From Tranzscheliella williamsii (taxonomy: Eukaryota > Basidiomycota > Ustilaginomycetes > Ustilaginales > Ustilaginaceae): 64,000 nt of DNA. Shown here in pieces: positions 30,347 to 41,348 of this stretch. Every line of letters begins with the position of its first letter. The stretch's first letter is position 1. A model generated the notes under the pieces. That model had not been told where the DNA came from. It saw only the letters and a program-made list of their open reading frames with translations, and ran no database searches. The stretch covers positions 1-64,000 of the forward strand of contig JALBYF010000086.1 of NCBI GenBank assembly GCA_023212725.1. The letters are read 5' to 3'. The position numbers were made by a program, and so were the translations under genes.

Positions 30347-30864
30347 AGTGCTACTAGGGCAAGGGCAGTGCTTTTGAGGATATAGGAGGAACACTGGCGC
30401 CGTCTGGCTTCCACTCTGTCCACTGGCGTATGACGGGAAGGAAGCGTTGCGAAACCTCTCTGTCCGTCGATGTCAAGCTACCGGGAAGGCGGAGATGAGC
30501 AAGGCTGGACGAGCCATGTTGTCACTGCTGCTGTATGACAGAGTGGCTCGTGCCTTTACTGTGGCGCTTTGCTGTTGAAACCGAGTCTGATGATGCGGGA
30601 CCCTTACCAATGCTGCCCGATAACAGTCCGTAGATCCGAGCCCGATTTCTCTTTCGACAAGTGAGTAAATAAATGGTTTAGTCAGTGCGGAAAATGAACA
30701 AAAAATGGGAAAAAGAAATGAATAAATGTGGCATGTGGCTCAGTCGACGTGATGCTGCAGACGCTTTGTTGCCATCATCTGCGCGCATCACTACCATTGC
30801 TAGGCCGGCTTTCGTAGCTCTGATTGTGTCTCTTGCCTGCATCGGGCTGCTTCTACAAAGTGAG
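30347..30864. promoter_or_regulatory. Divergent region, DGAT2 and Prp22 genes
   Basis: These 518 bases lie between divergent genes. In-frame ATGs for Prp22 exist at 30694, 30718 and 30733, but the peptide between them and 30865 has no helicase-family similarity I can see, so I read it as leader. Confidence 0.5.
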
Positions 30865-33800
30865 ATGCCGCCAAAGCATGACGAGCTCTATCAGCTCGAA
30901 CTCCTCTCGCTCATAGGCAAGGTCTCGACGGAGCTTCTCAACCATACCGGCATTAACGACCGAGTCTTGGCCGAGTTCATCATCTCTTTGCACGACCAAG
31001 CCAAGTCGACAGCTCAGTTCAAGTCCAAACTCGCGGAAGTGGGCGCTGAGTTCGAAGATAGCTTTGTCGCCAACCTGGACAGGCTCATCCTGCGTCTGCA
31101 TCCTAAGCACAACAAGCCGTCTGCCACCACTGCTGCGCCTGCAGCCTCGTCTGCATCCCCTAACTCAAATGGCAAGGCAAAAGCGTCCGAAGCGGACGAG
31201 GAAAAGGAAAGGAGGAAAAGGATGTTCCCTGGCCTAGCCATCCAGGATCAGGAATGGCAACCAGCCGCTGACAAAGGCCGCAATGCAGTGGACGATTTCA
31301 TGAAGGAATTCGAAGACATGGCCAAAACCAAGCCCACAGCAAGCCCTCACACCAGCCCTCAACCTCAGAGAGACACTAGCACGCCCGCGGTACAGCCTGC
31401 ATCGTCGAATTCCTGGCCGGATCGTGGACGCGATCCGCAAGAAGGGTCTTCTACGAGGAGAGGCAGAAATGATCGTCCGCCGCCTCCTCTCATCCGCGAT
31501 CCTCCCGACGAGCGCCCGCAACTTTACAAAATCTACGATGGAAAGGTCAGCAACATGCGCGACTTTGGCGCTTTCGTTGCTCTCGAAGGGTTGAAAGGTC
31601 GATTCGAAGGCATGGTCCACATCGGCCACATTACAGCTGGGTCTCGTGTCAACCATCCGTCGGACCTACTGTCGAGAGGACAGCCAGTAAAGGTCAAGGT
31701 CATCACGATCGTTGGAGATCGCATAGGACTCTCAATGAAAGATGTTGACCAAGCAACAGGCCGCGACCTGACACCACATCGGCGCATCAAGAGCGAGGCC
31801 GAAATGGCCGAGGAACGCGAAAGAATAGCAGCACGCTCGGCTAGTGGAGCTAACAATGCACCACTCGGCAGCGGCAGAGGTGGTAGTGCTCTCAACGGTA
31901 ATGGTGCAGGTAGTGGCATTACCGTCAAGGAAGATGGCCGCGGACGCAGCATGAAGCGTCTCACGAGTCCAGAACGATGGGAGTTGAGACAGCTCATCGC
32001 CAGCGGAGCTGCCAAGGCCAGCGACTTTCCCGAGTTAATCGAGGAAGACTTCCGCACGCCACACACCAAGCCAGGTCTTGATGATGACGACGAGGAGCTC
32101 GATATCGAGGTCAACGAAAAGGAGGCCCCCTTCCTCAAAGGACAGACCAGCGCTTCCATGGAAATGTCGCCGGTGAAGATTGTTAAAGCTCCCGACGGCA
32201 CCTTGAATCGAGCCGCTATGGCCGGGGCCAGCTTGGCTAAAGAGCGACGAGAGCTGAAGAAGCAGGAGGCAGAAGAGGAGGCCGATGCAGACGCTGCCGA
32301 TATGACATCCGGATGGCTTGACCCTATGGCACAGCAAGGCGACAAGATCTTTGCCCAGGACCGGAGAGGTAACATCCTAGGCCAAAAAGCTCAGGATCAA
32401 CCTGCCTGGAAGAAGGAGACGTTTAACAAAGCTACCACCTTCGGCAGGATGACCAGCATGTCAATGCAGGAGCAGAGACAGAGCCTCCCCATTTTCAAGC
32501 TTCGTCAACAGCTCGTACAAGCTATCCGCGATAACCAAGTACTGATCGTCGTCGGCGATACCGGCTCAGGAAAGACGACGCAAATGACTCAGTACTTGGC
32601 CGAAGAAGGGTTTGCGGACCGCGGCAAGATTGGATGCACGCAGCCGCGTCGTGTCGCAGCCGTCAGTGTTGCGAAGCGTGTCGCGGAAGAGGTTGGCTGC
32701 CGTGTCGGCCAGGAGGTTGGCTATACGATCCGATTCGAGGATTGCACGAGCCCCGAGACCAGGATCAAGTACATGACGGACGGTATGCTGCAGCGTGAAT
32801 GTCTGGTCGATCCAGATATGACCAACTACTCGGTCATCATGCTGGACGAGGCGCACGAGCGTACGATCGCCACCGATGTCCTGTTCGGCTTGCTGAAAAA
32901 GTCGCTGAAACGCAGGCCGGACCTGAAGCTGATCGTCACATCCGCCACCCTCGACGCCGAGAAGTTCTCGACCTACTTTTTCGGGTGCCCGATCTTTACC
33001 ATCCCGGGACGGACCTATCCTGTTGAGATCCTCTATACGAAAGAGCCCGAGGCCGACTACCTAGATGCTGCCTTGATCACGGTGATGCAGATCCACCTCT
33101 CTGAGCCGACCGGCGACATCCTCGTCTTCCTGACGGGACAAGAGGAGATTGATACCAGCTGCGAGATCCTTTTTGAACGAATGAAGGCTCTCGGACCCAG
33201 TGTTCCCGACCTGATTATCCTGCCGGTCTATTCGGCGCTGCCCTCGGAAATGCAGACGAGGATCTTTGAACCGACACCAGCAGGATCGCGAAAAGTGATT
33301 CTGGCCACCAACATTGCGGAAACGAGTATTACCATTGACGGCATCTACTATGTTATCGACCCTGGCTTTGTCAAGCAGAACGCCTACGATCCGCGGCTTG
33401 GAATGGACTCGCTGGTAGTGACGCCGATTTCTCAGGCGCAGGCGCGGCAGCGTGCCGGCCGAGCCGGGCGTACTGGACCGGGTAAATGTTACCGGCTGTA
33501 CACCGAGGCGGCGTACCGAAACGAGATGCTGCCCAACTCGATCCCAGACATCCAGCGACAAAACCTGGCGTCGACGATCTTGGCGCTCAAGGCGATGGGG
33601 ATCAACGACCTGGTCAACTTTGACTTTATGGATCCGCCGCCGGCACAGACGCTGTTGACGGCGCTCGAGTCGCTGTACGCTCTGTCTGCGCTGGACGACG
33701 AGGGACTGCTGACACGGCTGGGGCGCAAGATGGCCGACTTTCCGATGGAGCCGATGATGTCCAAGATGCTGATCGCGTCGGTGGATCTGGGATGTTCAGA

Positions 33801-34482
33801 GGAGATGCTCTCGATTGTCGCCATGCTCTCGGTGCAGAATGTCTTCCACCGGCCGAAGGACAAGCAGGCGCAGGCGGATGCGAAGAAGGCCAAGTTCTTC
33901 CAGCCGGAGGGCGACCACCTGACGCTGCTGAGCGTGTACAACGGGTGGGCGGCGAGCAAGTTCAGTATGCCGTGGTGCATGGACAACTTTGTGCAGAGCC
34001 GGTCGCTACGGCGGGCGCTCGACGTGCGCAAGCAGCTGGTGGGCATCATGGACCGGTACAGCCACGACGTGCTCTCGTGCGGCAAAAACTACAACCGGGT
34101 GCGCAAGGCGATTTGCTCGGGCTACTTTCGCAACGCGGCCAAGAAGGATCCGCAGGAGGGCTACAAGGCGCTGGCCGAGGGCAGCGGCACGGTCTACATC
34201 CACCCGAGCTCGGCGCTCTTCAACCGCGCGCCCGAGTACTGTGTCTACCACGAGGTGGTGCTTACCACGCGCGAGTACATGCGCGAGGTGACGGCGATCG
34301 AGCCCAAATGGCTCGTCGAGGTCGCTCCGCGCTTCTTCCGCCCCGCCGACGCCACCAACATCTCGAAGCGCAAGCGCCAGGAGAAGGTCGCCCCGCTCTT
34401 CGACCGCTTCGCCACCCACCAGGACGAGTGGCGCCTCAGCAAGCAGAAGCGCGTCGGCAAGAGCTCCCAGACGTTCGGCTGA
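30865..34482 (+). CDS. PRP22: Spliceosomal DEAH-box helicase Prp22/DHX8
   Basis: The 1205-residue protein is close to human DHX8 in length. I chose the start [20 protein letters not shown] because family members begin with this LExLSLxxKVxxEL helical domain. An S1 RNA-binding domain lies at about 220-300 ([20 protein letters not shown], then [18 protein letters not shown]). The helicase core follows: [15 protein letters not shown] (about 563), motif [10 protein letters not shown] (about 661), motif [12 protein letters not shown] and motif [18 protein letters not shown]. The C-terminal HA2 and OB regions end [14 protein letters not shown]. Prp22 releases spliced mRNA from the post-catalytic spliceosome. 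The gene is intronless. It converges on the oxidase gene. Confidence 0.96.
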   Translation: MPPKHDELYQLELLSLIGKVSTELLNHTGINDRVLAEFIISLHDQAKSTAQFKSKLAEVGAEFEDSFVANLDRLILRLHPKHNKPSATTAAPAASSASPNSNGKAKASEADEEKERRKRMFPGLAIQDQEWQPAADKGRNAVDDFMKEFEDMAKTKPTASPHTSPQPQRDTSTPAVQPASSNSWPDRGRDPQEGSSTRRGRNDRPPPPLIRDPPDERPQLYKIYDGKVSNMRDFGAFVALEGLKGRFEGMVHIGHITAGSRVNHPSDLLSRGQPVKVKVITIVGDRIGLSMKDVDQATGRDLTPHRRIKSEAEMAEERERIAARSASGANNAPLGSGRGGSALNGNGAGSGITVKEDGRGRSMKRLTSPERWELRQLIASGAAKASDFPELIEEDFRTPHTKPGLDDDDEELDIEVNEKEAPFLKGQTSASMEMSPVKIVKAPDGTLNRAAMAGASLAKERRELKKQEAEEEADADAADMTSGWLDPMAQQGDKIFAQDRRGNILGQKAQDQPAWKKETFNKATTFGRMTSMSMQEQRQSLPIFKLRQQLVQAIRDNQVLIVVGDTGSGKTTQMTQYLAEEGFADRGKIGCTQPRRVAAVSVAKRVAEEVGCRVGQEVGYTIRFEDCTSPETRIKYMTDGMLQRECLVDPDMTNYSVIMLDEAHERTIATDVLFGLLKKSLKRRPDLKLIVTSATLDAEKFSTYFFGCPIFTIPGRTYPVEILYTKEPEADYLDAALITVMQIHLSEPTGDILVFLTGQEEIDTSCEILFERMKALGPSVPDLIILPVYSALPSEMQTRIFEPTPAGSRKVILATNIAETSITIDGIYYVIDPGFVKQNAYDPRLGMDSLVVTPISQAQARQRAGRAGRTGPGKCYRLYTEAAYRNEMLPNSIPDIQRQNLASTILALKAMGINDLVNFDFMDPPPAQTLLTALESLYALSALDDEGLLTRLGRKMADFPMEPMMSKMLIASVDLGCSEEMLSIVAMLSVQNVFHRPKDKQAQADAKKAKFFQPEGDHLTLLSVYNGWAASKFSMPWCMDNFVQSRSLRRALDVRKQLVGIMDRYSHDVLSCGKNYNRVRKAICSGYFRNAAKKDPQEGYKALAEGSGTVYIHPSSALFNRAPEYCVYHEVVLTTREYMREVTAIEPKWLVEVAPRFFRPADATNISKRKRQEKVAPLFDRFATHQDEWRLSKQKRVGKSSQTFG

Positions 34483-34595
34483 CACTGTACCACTAGCGCG
34501 CTCCTCTTCCATTCGCATTGACACAGTCGCCATTCACATTGCACGTTGGCGTGGAGGTGGGGTAAAGGTAGGCAGTTGGGGGGGGGGCGGGGGGT
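34483..34595. other. Convergent intergenic spacer with G-tract
   Basis: The spacer includes a run of G broken by one C just before 34596 (about 34578-34594). It could form a G-quadruplex between the two convergent 3' ends. Confidence 0.5.
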
Positions 34596-36074
34596 TTAGA
34601 TGCGGGCGCGCGGGTTGGGGGCCAAGGCGGAGGGGGGTTGGGCGGCGGGTTTGGCGGAGGCGCGGTTGCTGTCTGCGGAGGGGGTGGGGATGCCTTTGGC
34701 GCGGGCGGTGTGGAGGGCGTGGTGGTGGGCGAAGGTGAAGGGAGCCAGGTCCCAGGCGCGGGCGTTGGGGGCGGCGCGCTGGACGACGCGGAAGAGGTGG
34801 CCTATGACGGGGAGGAACTTGTACGCGTGGCCGCTGTCGCCGGTGACGGCCCAGACGGTGGTGGTGGTGGGCAGGCGGTCGAGGATCCAGTTTTCGTCGA
34901 GCGTGTCGCTGTACCAGCAGACGCGCGACGAGCGGATGCGCTCGCGCTGTGCCAGGTGTGGATAGACCTGGGCGAGCTCCTCGAGCATCTGCTCCTCCTT
35001 GTCTGCCGGGATCGTCGGCTCTGCTGCGCCGAATGGATCCACCGGTGGCGTGGCGGGCGCCACCCCCGCGCCGAAGCCAGGGTAGCCGGTACGCTCCACC
35101 GCGGGCCGCGGCAGCAGGTAGCCGTTGCTGTGGATCGCGATCTTCATCGTCCAGCCCTCGTCGGTGAGGACCGGCTCGAAGAGGTAGAAGCCGGTGCGGA
35201 AGTTGAGCACCACGGGCGTGCGCGCCAGTTGGGCGGCCTCGGCGGGGGAGAGCGCCAGGGTGAGGACGCACTGTGCCGAGGGGCGGGTGGGTGTCCAGCC
35301 GGGGAACGCGCCGGGGACGAGACGCTCGAGCAGGTCGTGCGACCACGCGCCGGCGGCGACCACGATCTGGCGGGCGAACAGCGTGGCGCCCTCCGCGGTA
35401 TGCACGCCCACCACCTCGCCGGCCGCATCGCGAACCAGCGCATCGACAGTGGTGCGTGGGAGCAGCCGGACGCCGCGCTGGACAGCGTCGGCCAGCAGCG
35501 CACGGCAGGCGTTGTTCGCCTCGGCCCAGCCACCGCGCGGGTTGAAGTAGCCCGTCTGTGTCGTGCCCATGCCGCGCAGGCCCGGGCCGCGCGCAGCCGC
35601 CCGCCCCGCATAGATGGCATCCACCTGCCCGTCGTCCGTCAGCTTGTACGCCTGCGCTGGCATCCGCCCCCCCGCTACACCGCGCTCCACCGCCGCCTCC
35701 CCCCCCAGCCCCGCATTCCGCACCCCCGCATCCACATACCCCTCGGCCCCATCCGCGCCAAACACCTCCCCGCCCTCGCTCGACCGAAAGAGCACCCCCA
35801 CCTCATGGTAGTACCGCGACAGCACCGGGTCGTTCCGCCACGCACTGATCGCCTCCTTGGCCAGCGACCGGTACTTGGCATCCGCATAGTCGGCGCGCAC
35901 AATCTTGTTCAGGTCGTGCGACGCCCCGTCCCGCGCCACGAACCCGTCCTCGGAGCGGTCCACCACCACCACCCGCAGCCCCGGCGTCGCGCTGATCAGC
36001 GCATGCGCGATCGACGTCCCGTTCACCCCGCTCCCCACAATGAGCACGTCCGCGGGATTCTCCTTTTCCGTCAT
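34596..36074 (-). CDS. FAD-dependent amine oxidase, pipecolate/saccharopine oxidase-like
   Basis: The 492-residue protein starts MTEKENPADVLIVGSGVNGT, a Rossmann FAD-binding motif (GxGxxG) near residues 14-19, with a VVVVDRSED strand end that binds the ribose. The stretch GASHDLNKIVRADYADAKY is the hallmark of the fungal sarcosine oxidase, L-pipecolate oxidase and fructosyl-amino-acid oxidase group. WAVTGDSGHAYKFLPVIG near residue 410 is the second FAD-contact motif. The C terminus is NPRARI, and ARI fits a relaxed PTS1 peroxisome signal, the usual site of these oxidases. The exact amine substrate cannot be decided. The downstream half is unusually GC-rich. Confidence 0.83.
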   Translation of the reverse strand: MTEKENPADVLIVGSGVNGTSIAHALISATPGLRVVVVDRSEDGFVARDGASHDLNKIVRADYADAKYRSLAKEAISAWRNDPVLSRYYHEVGVLFRSSEGGEVFGADGAEGYVDAGVRNAGLGGEAAVERGVAGGRMPAQAYKLTDDGQVDAIYAGRAAARGPGLRGMGTTQTGYFNPRGGWAEANNACRALLADAVQRGVRLLPRTTVDALVRDAAGEVVGVHTAEGATLFARQIVVAAGAWSHDLLERLVPGAFPGWTPTRPSAQCVLTLALSPAEAAQLARTPVVLNFRTGFYLFEPVLTDEGWTMKIAIHSNGYLLPRPAVERTGYPGFGAGVAPATPPVDPFGAAEPTIPADKEEQMLEELAQVYPHLAQRERIRSSRVCWYSDTLDENWILDRLPTTTTVWAVTGDSGHAYKFLPVIGHLFRVVQRAAPNARAWDLAPFTFAHHHALHTARAKGIPTPSADSNRASAKPAAQPPSALAPNPRARI

Positions 36075-36563
36075 CTCGATGCCAGCTGGCGTGTATCGGT
36101 GCGTGGTGGCGTGGTGGAAGGGCGGTCCGTCGACCCTAACCCTCCGCCCATCCAGCCCTTTCCGCTACGCACCACGCCAGACTCCTTCGCCGTCGATGCG
36201 TCGAAGTGCGGCGAAGAACGGCAGAAAATTTCGGTCGAAAGGGCGTGCAATTTGGCCGTTCAAGTCGCCGACCAGCCCACAATCCGCAGAAATTCCACCG
36301 AGGTCCCTCCGCCCCGCGCGCTGCACCCGTGCACGCTTAGGTGAAAGAAGAAACGTAGCCGTGGCAACGACTGGATGCATTGGCTGGAGTCGAGAAAGCG
36401 GGAGTGAGCGCGCCGGTGCCCTGGAAAATGCAGAGGGGATGATGGACAGGAGAGACAGAGCAGGGGACTGGGAACAGGGCAGCACGGTCCGCCACGCCCT
36501 GTGATGGAAAAGGCAGCGGGGACGGAGGGGGGGAAAGCTGGAGGGAGCGAGGAGGGGCGCGGC
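36075..36563. promoter_or_regulatory. Intergenic region upstream of the oxidase gene
   Basis: These 489 bases run from the oxidase start to the stop of the Sel1-repeat gene, both on the minus strand. They should hold the oxidase promoter and the Sel1 gene's 3' end signals. I see nothing else. Confidence 0.5.
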
Positions 36564-39329
36564 TCACATGACGACGCACTCCTTTTCGGCATCCTTGCGG
36601 GTGGGGCGTGCGCCCTTTTTGGCGGCGATGCCCTTCATCTTTTTGAGCTCGGTGAGGCGCTGCATGGCGCGCTTGTTGCCCTGGGCGGCGGCGCGCATGT
36701 ACCAGCGCTTGGCCTCGTCGAGATGCGCCTCGACGCCGATGCCGACTTCAGAGTAGTAGCCGACGGCGTACTCGGCCTTGGGGATGCCCTTGCTGGCGGC
36801 GCGGCGCGCCCAGAGGTAGGCCTCGGAGTCCGACTGCTTGAGGACGCCCTCGGAGCCGGTGAGATACCAGCCGGAGAGGGCGAGCTCGGACTCGCCGTCG
36901 CCCTTGCCGGCAGCCTTGGTGTACCAGGCGATGGAGCGGCGCGGGTCGACGGGGCAGGTCAGATTGCCGTACTCGTACGCGCTGCCCAGCTTGAACTGCG
37001 ACGGCGCATAGCCCAGCTGCGCGGCCTGCGTAAAGAGCTCGCGCGCGTATGCCTCGTCGTGCATCACCACCCCGTTTGTCGGCTTTTCGTGCAGCAGCCC
37101 CAGCTCGTGCAGCGCGTGCGGATTGTCTTCGTCCGCCTGCGCCGCCGCGCGCTTCAGCCAGACGATCGCCTCGCGCACGTTGCGCGGCTGCCCCAGCATG
37201 CCGTTCAGCAGCACCATCCCCAGCTTGTACATCCCCGCCGTGTCGCCCAACGCCGACGCCTTGCGGTAGAAGAGCACGGCACGGTGATGGTCCCGCCGCG
37301 TCCCCGCGCCCACCTCGTTGCAGACCGCGGTCCGATAGGTGGCTGCCGGATGGTTCTGCTTGGACGCCTGCACATACAGGTTGTACGCCTTTTCGTGGTC
37401 CACTTGCAAGCCCAGGCTGCCGTTGCCAAAGCAGTTGGCCAGGAAGAACTGCGCCTCGGCATACGGCGGCTTGCCCAGCCCCATGCCTGTTGTCGCTAGC
37501 CGCTTGATGAGCTTAAGCGACTCGGAGAGGAGCGTGTCGCGGTACTTGCGCTGCTGCTTGGGCCCGTCTGCCGGATCTTGCACCTTTTTGGCCGCTTCGA
37601 TCAGATACTTGGCAAAGGCGAACTGCGCCTCCGGGTCCGGATCTCCCTTCATGCGGTGGCGGTACTCGGTGACAAACGACTTGTTGAACGGTAGGGTCTG
37701 CTGCGGAGCCGCTTCCTTGGATTTGCGCCGCGGATTGGTGGCCAGACCGGTCATGCCGGCGCTGCTGCCGGACATCATCGACATCTGGGTGCCCTGCCGC
37801 GAGGGTAGATTGTGTCGCGCGCCGCCCGGCATCATCGCCGAGGCCGCCGCCGTCGCGTACGGATCGGAGCCAGCCGGTAGCGAGCCCGGTGGGAAGGCGG
37901 GCGCCACGCCGTCAGGATAGCCCAGATAGCCCGAGGCGGCTGCAAAGTACGGATTGGAATCGTAGCCGGAGCCGGGTCCAGTGGGCTCTGCAAACGGATA
38001 GGTGCCGCCGGCATGATGCGCGGCCTGTGGCTGGAATCCTGCAAGCGTGGCGGCAGGAGGGTGCATCGAGGCGGAGGAGGCAGGGGCACCGTTGGGATAG
38101 TAGCCCGTCGATCCGGCATGCTGGTCCCACGGCATGGCACCGGCGGCGCCGTTGTGACCGTCGGCCGAGCTGGAGAAGCTGCCGGGCGGGTACTCGCCTG
38201 GAGCGGAATGCTGCCGGACACCTGCACCGTAATGGGCATGGTAGCCACCCGCCGCAGCGGCGTTGGGAGCGAGCGCGTCGTTCGGATTGGCGGAAGAGGC
38301 GCTGGAAGCGTTGGCTTGTTGCGGATTCCAGTCGGGAGGAGCACCAGCGCCACCGCCGTGTTGGCTGCTGTGTTCGTTCTGGGAGAGGTGGAGATCGAGG
38401 CCCGCAGCGGCCTGCTCGACTTGGTCGGCGATGGCGGCCAAGGAGTTGTCCGGATGAACCTCGGCGGCCGACTGATGGATTTCCTGGTTGGCGTACATGG
38501 CGTTGGCTCGGACAGAGGGTGCATTGGGCATGGTTCGATGGTTGGGCTGGCCGGCAGAGGAACCGCCCATGCTCGGGGCAGGTGATTTGGAGCGCTGAGG
38601 GCCAAGGCGCGGGGTTCCGAGAAGGTTCATGTTTGCAAACGAATCACCAAAGTCATCAGCCAGGGGAGGGGCTCTGGCCATGGGATTGCTGCCGTTGCCC
38701 GGGTGGAGGGCAGGCATGGAGATGTTGGACTGGGCGTACATCTGGCCGGCGTGAATGGGAGGTGGTGCAGCGGGATAGGAGGTGTTGGCATTGGCACCGT
38801 TGTGGGCGCCAGAGCGGGCCTGTTCCGGATAGCCGCTGCTGGGATGGCGCTGGCGCTGGGAGGGATGCTGCTGTTGTTGATACTGTTGCGGGTAATGCTG
38901 ATACTGCTGTTGTTGGTGGAGCTGCTGCGGATAAGGATGCTGCTGTTGGTGAAGTTGTTGCGGATGAGGATGCTGTTGTTGTTGGTGGGATTGCTGCGGA
39001 TGAGCGTGCTGGTGAGGGTTGGCGCCGGTGCCGGTAGCAGACGAATAGAATGACTGGGAGCCGGACGAACCCACGCTGCCTCCGGCTCGAGAAAGGCTAC
39101 GATGGGAACTGGATGTGGAAGCGGGTGCGGACGCGTCGGTATGGGATGCGGGCAGCTGGCGTTGGGCGTTTTGCTGGTTGTGATAGGGGGGAGGGGCGCC
39201 GGCAGCAGCCCCGGACTCGGCGCGCGTCCCAGCGTTGCCGGTGGAAGCGTTTGCATTTTGGCTGCTATCCAGGTAGTCGTAGGCAGAGGCATAGGCGGCC
39301 GAGAGCGACTCGTGAGAAGCAGCAGACAT
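36564..39329 (-). CDS. Sel1-repeat chitin synthase regulator (Chs4/Skt5/Csr type)
   Basis: The protein has 921 residues from ATG 39329 (MSAASHESLSAAYASAYDYL). The N-terminal ~530 residues are low complexity, with Gln/His/Pro repeats (HPQQLHQQQ type) near residues 100-150. A block of Sel1 repeats follows (about 560-900): for example AQFFLANCFGNGSLGLQVDH, AATYRTAVCNEVGAGTRRDH, SQFKLGSAYEYGNLTCPVD and AEYAVGYYSEVGIGVEAHLD. The C terminus KECVVM is a CaaX box for prenylation, as in yeast Chs4/Skt5, which recruits and activates chitin synthase at the bud neck. The architecture (disordered N terminus, Sel1 block, CaaX) supports this family strongly. Which basidiomycete paralogue it is remains open. 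Confidence 0.88.
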   Translation of the reverse strand: MSAASHESLSAAYASAYDYLDSSQNANASTGNAGTRAESGAAAGAPPPYHNQQNAQRQLPASHTDASAPASTSSSHRSLSRAGGSVGSSGSQSFYSSATGTGANPHQHAHPQQSHQQQQHPHPQQLHQQQHPYPQQLHQQQQYQHYPQQYQQQQHPSQRQRHPSSGYPEQARSGAHNGANANTSYPAAPPPIHAGQMYAQSNISMPALHPGNGSNPMARAPPLADDFGDSFANMNLLGTPRLGPQRSKSPAPSMGGSSAGQPNHRTMPNAPSVRANAMYANQEIHQSAAEVHPDNSLAAIADQVEQAAAGLDLHLSQNEHSSQHGGGAGAPPDWNPQQANASSASSANPNDALAPNAAAAGGYHAHYGAGVRQHSAPGEYPPGSFSSSADGHNGAAGAMPWDQHAGSTGYYPNGAPASSASMHPPAATLAGFQPQAAHHAGGTYPFAEPTGPGSGYDSNPYFAAASGYLGYPDGVAPAFPPGSLPAGSDPYATAAASAMMPGGARHNLPSRQGTQMSMMSGSSAGMTGLATNPRRKSKEAAPQQTLPFNKSFVTEYRHRMKGDPDPEAQFAFAKYLIEAAKKVQDPADGPKQQRKYRDTLLSESLKLIKRLATTGMGLGKPPYAEAQFFLANCFGNGSLGLQVDHEKAYNLYVQASKQNHPAATYRTAVCNEVGAGTRRDHHRAVLFYRKASALGDTAGMYKLGMVLLNGMLGQPRNVREAIVWLKRAAAQADEDNPHALHELGLLHEKPTNGVVMHDEAYARELFTQAAQLGYAPSQFKLGSAYEYGNLTCPVDPRRSIAWYTKAAGKGDGESELALSGWYLTGSEGVLKQSDSEAYLWARRAASKGIPKAEYAVGYYSEVGIGVEAHLDEAKRWYMRAAAQGNKRAMQRLTELKKMKGIAAKKGARPTRKDAEKECVVM

Positions 39330-40241
39330 GGTCAAGAGAATGGTGGGAACCAAGCGACAGAGTAAGTGGTTCGGCGAGGGGACGGGCCGTGCCTAGGCGA
39401 TAAGCGGGTGACACTGGTTGGGAAAGCAAGCAGACAGGGGTTGTGTTAGCAGATGGATGGTGGGCGGCTCTAGACGAGGTCCATGGTGGGGCGGTGAGGC
39501 AGCTGCCTTGTGGGTGGTGAAGGTGCAACGGCGGCCGAGGATACTGCGGCAAGAGAGACACTTGGCTCCGCGCAGCACTTGCAATGCGGGTAGACAGCAG
39601 GATTCAGGGGTTGGGGCCGAAAACACGTGGATGCTGTGGTGTGAAGGTCGCGTCGTGGATACGGCGACGGATCTGCGGCGGTGAGAGAGGAAGAAGACAA
39701 GGAGGAACACCGAGCGCAGCGTAGGTTGTCGAGGCAGACGGGGGCAGCAAGCCATGAGACTGAGAATAGCAACCGATTGCCCAGCTGCGGCTGCCCTTTG
39801 CGCTGCCCTCTGTCGCTGCACTTCAGCACATGCCTGTTTGTGCTTCTTGGCCGCAACGCCCAAGCCAACATAACTCACCCTCAACACTTGACGCTTATGT
39901 TGTTGAGATGAGACGTGATGGTTCGTGCTGTTAGATCTTGTATATTGTTAGATCGGCTCAACACGCCTGATCGATCGTAGCGGCGCGTGTAGTTGTGCTG
40001 TTAAAGTGCGTGTTGGTGAGCTGTTAAATCCAGCTGCGCACACGCCAAGTCCACGCAGTCCACGCCGCGAGGCAGTGTGAGTGCCAAGCCTTTTCTCCAG
40101 CCCCGCGTATACTCCGACCACCACTGGCTGCGCGTGCATCCGCATTGCCACCACTTGTCATTTCCACCACTTGCCACTCGGATACCACGCCACGACCACG
40201 CTCCGTCGCGCATATTCTGGTATTCACTGAACGGCGGCAGC
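39330..40241. promoter_or_regulatory. Divergent intergenic region
   Basis: These 912 bases lie between the Sel1-repeat gene (minus) and the WW gene (plus). Short words such as TGTTAGATC and TGTTAAA recur near 39930-40030. No gene is visible; an open frame leading into the WW gene from 40077 starts with GTG. Confidence 0.5.
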
Positions 40242-41015
40242 ATGGGGCTGCTCGACAAGCTAGCTAGCAAGGTGGGTGGCGGGGCTGGGCGGCCGACGTC
40301 GCAGTCGTACGGGTCGTATGGGGGGGGGAGTCCGTATGGGCAGGCGCCGGGAGGAGGGGGGTATGGCGGTGGGCCTGCGTATGGGGGAGGGTATGGGGCG
40401 TCGCCGCAGCCGGGGCATGGGCAGCCGCAGACGTACCCGCACTCGACGGCGTCGGTGCACAGTGCGGATGCCAAGGGGGGGGACGATTCGCGGCCGCTGC
40501 CGGCGGGGTGGGTCAAGCAGTGGGACAGCAACTACAGCCGCTACTTCTACGTAGACACGCGCGCCACGCCGCCGCGCTCCATCTGGGTACATCCAGACGA
40601 CGAGCACAAGCCCGCGGGCTCGCCCGCTCCTGCCGCTTACGCGCCGCCCCCCGGGCCCCCCACTCCCGACCAGCGCGCCTGGGCCCAAAACCCCCAATCC
40701 CAAACCCCCTTCGCCTCCCACCCCCAACCCTACCCCGGCGCATACAACCAACCCATGTACCAACAACCACCCCCCATGATGGCCCAGCAGCCAGGTCGCA
40801 GATTCGGCGGCGGCGGCCTGGGCGGCATGGGTGGCGGCGGCATGGGCATGATGGGCGGCGCCGCGCTCGGCATGGGCGCAGGCATGCTCGGCGGCGCACT
40901 CATCGCAGACGGCATGCAAGACTCCTACCAGGACGGCTACCAGGACGGCCAGCAAGACGACTACGGCGGTGGTGGCGGCGGCGGCGACGACTTTGGCGGA
41001 GGCGGCGACTTCTAA
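40242..41015 (+). CDS. WW-domain protein with glycine-rich tail (Wwm1-like)
   Basis: The 257-residue protein starts MGLLDKLASKVGGGAG. A single WW domain lies at about residues 84-120: LPAGWVKQWDSNYSRYFYVD, then a loop with TPPRSIWVHPDDE. Both Trp residues and the final Pro are present. Gly/Tyr/Pro-rich sequence flanks the domain on both sides, and a GGxGMGMMGGAALGMGAG run (about 190-220) could form a membrane-associated helix. An acidic DSYQDGYQDG-type repeat and a Gly/Asp tail follow. Yeast Wwm1, a WW protein that interacts with the metacaspase Mca1, has a similar layout; the link is by architecture only. WW domains bind proline motifs such as PPxY. Confidence 0.78.
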   Translation: MGLLDKLASKVGGGAGRPTSQSYGSYGGGSPYGQAPGGGGYGGGPAYGGGYGASPQPGHGQPQTYPHSTASVHSADAKGGDDSRPLPAGWVKQWDSNYSRYFYVDTRATPPRSIWVHPDDEHKPAGSPAPAAYAPPPGPPTPDQRAWAQNPQSQTPFASHPQPYPGAYNQPMYQQPPPMMAQQPGRRFGGGGLGGMGGGGMGMMGGAALGMGAGMLGGALIADGMQDSYQDGYQDGQQDDYGGGGGGGDDFGGGGDF

Positions 41016-41348
41016 CCCTTCCCTCCCTGCCTCGCACCGCTTCCCACCGCCCTGTCCATCCATTTCCATGTCCCTAGACCCGCGCCTGTATCGTTCTGAC
41101 TGTCTGTATATCGTAAGCAATGCTACCCTGCACTCGTCTCTTTGCATCGGTCGGGCAGGTGGAGCGGGTCAAGAGAAGGGAGGATCTGTGTTAGATTGCT
41201 TCTGCTCTGGCCCGATCACTGGATGCGAGGTTGGTATCGGCCGAGTGGGCGGTGGAGAAGAATCGGATCCGGGGGGCGTTGATTGCAATCCGGGCGGGGA
41301 GCGTTTCTCTGCTTGCTTCCATCGTATCAGCATCGGACGGGGCGCAGC
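41016..41348. promoter_or_regulatory. Intergenic region, probable NDUFA5 promoter
   Basis: These 333 bases lie between two plus-strand genes. They contain the 3' end of the WW gene and the NDUFA5 leader. The NDUFA5 frame is open upstream from 41283 but without an ATG. Confidence 0.5.

Noticed and set aside
30685..30864. 60-residue extension of Prp22
   Set aside because: Begins with GTG. Internal ATGs exist, but the segment is unlike family N termini, which start at [14 protein letters not shown].
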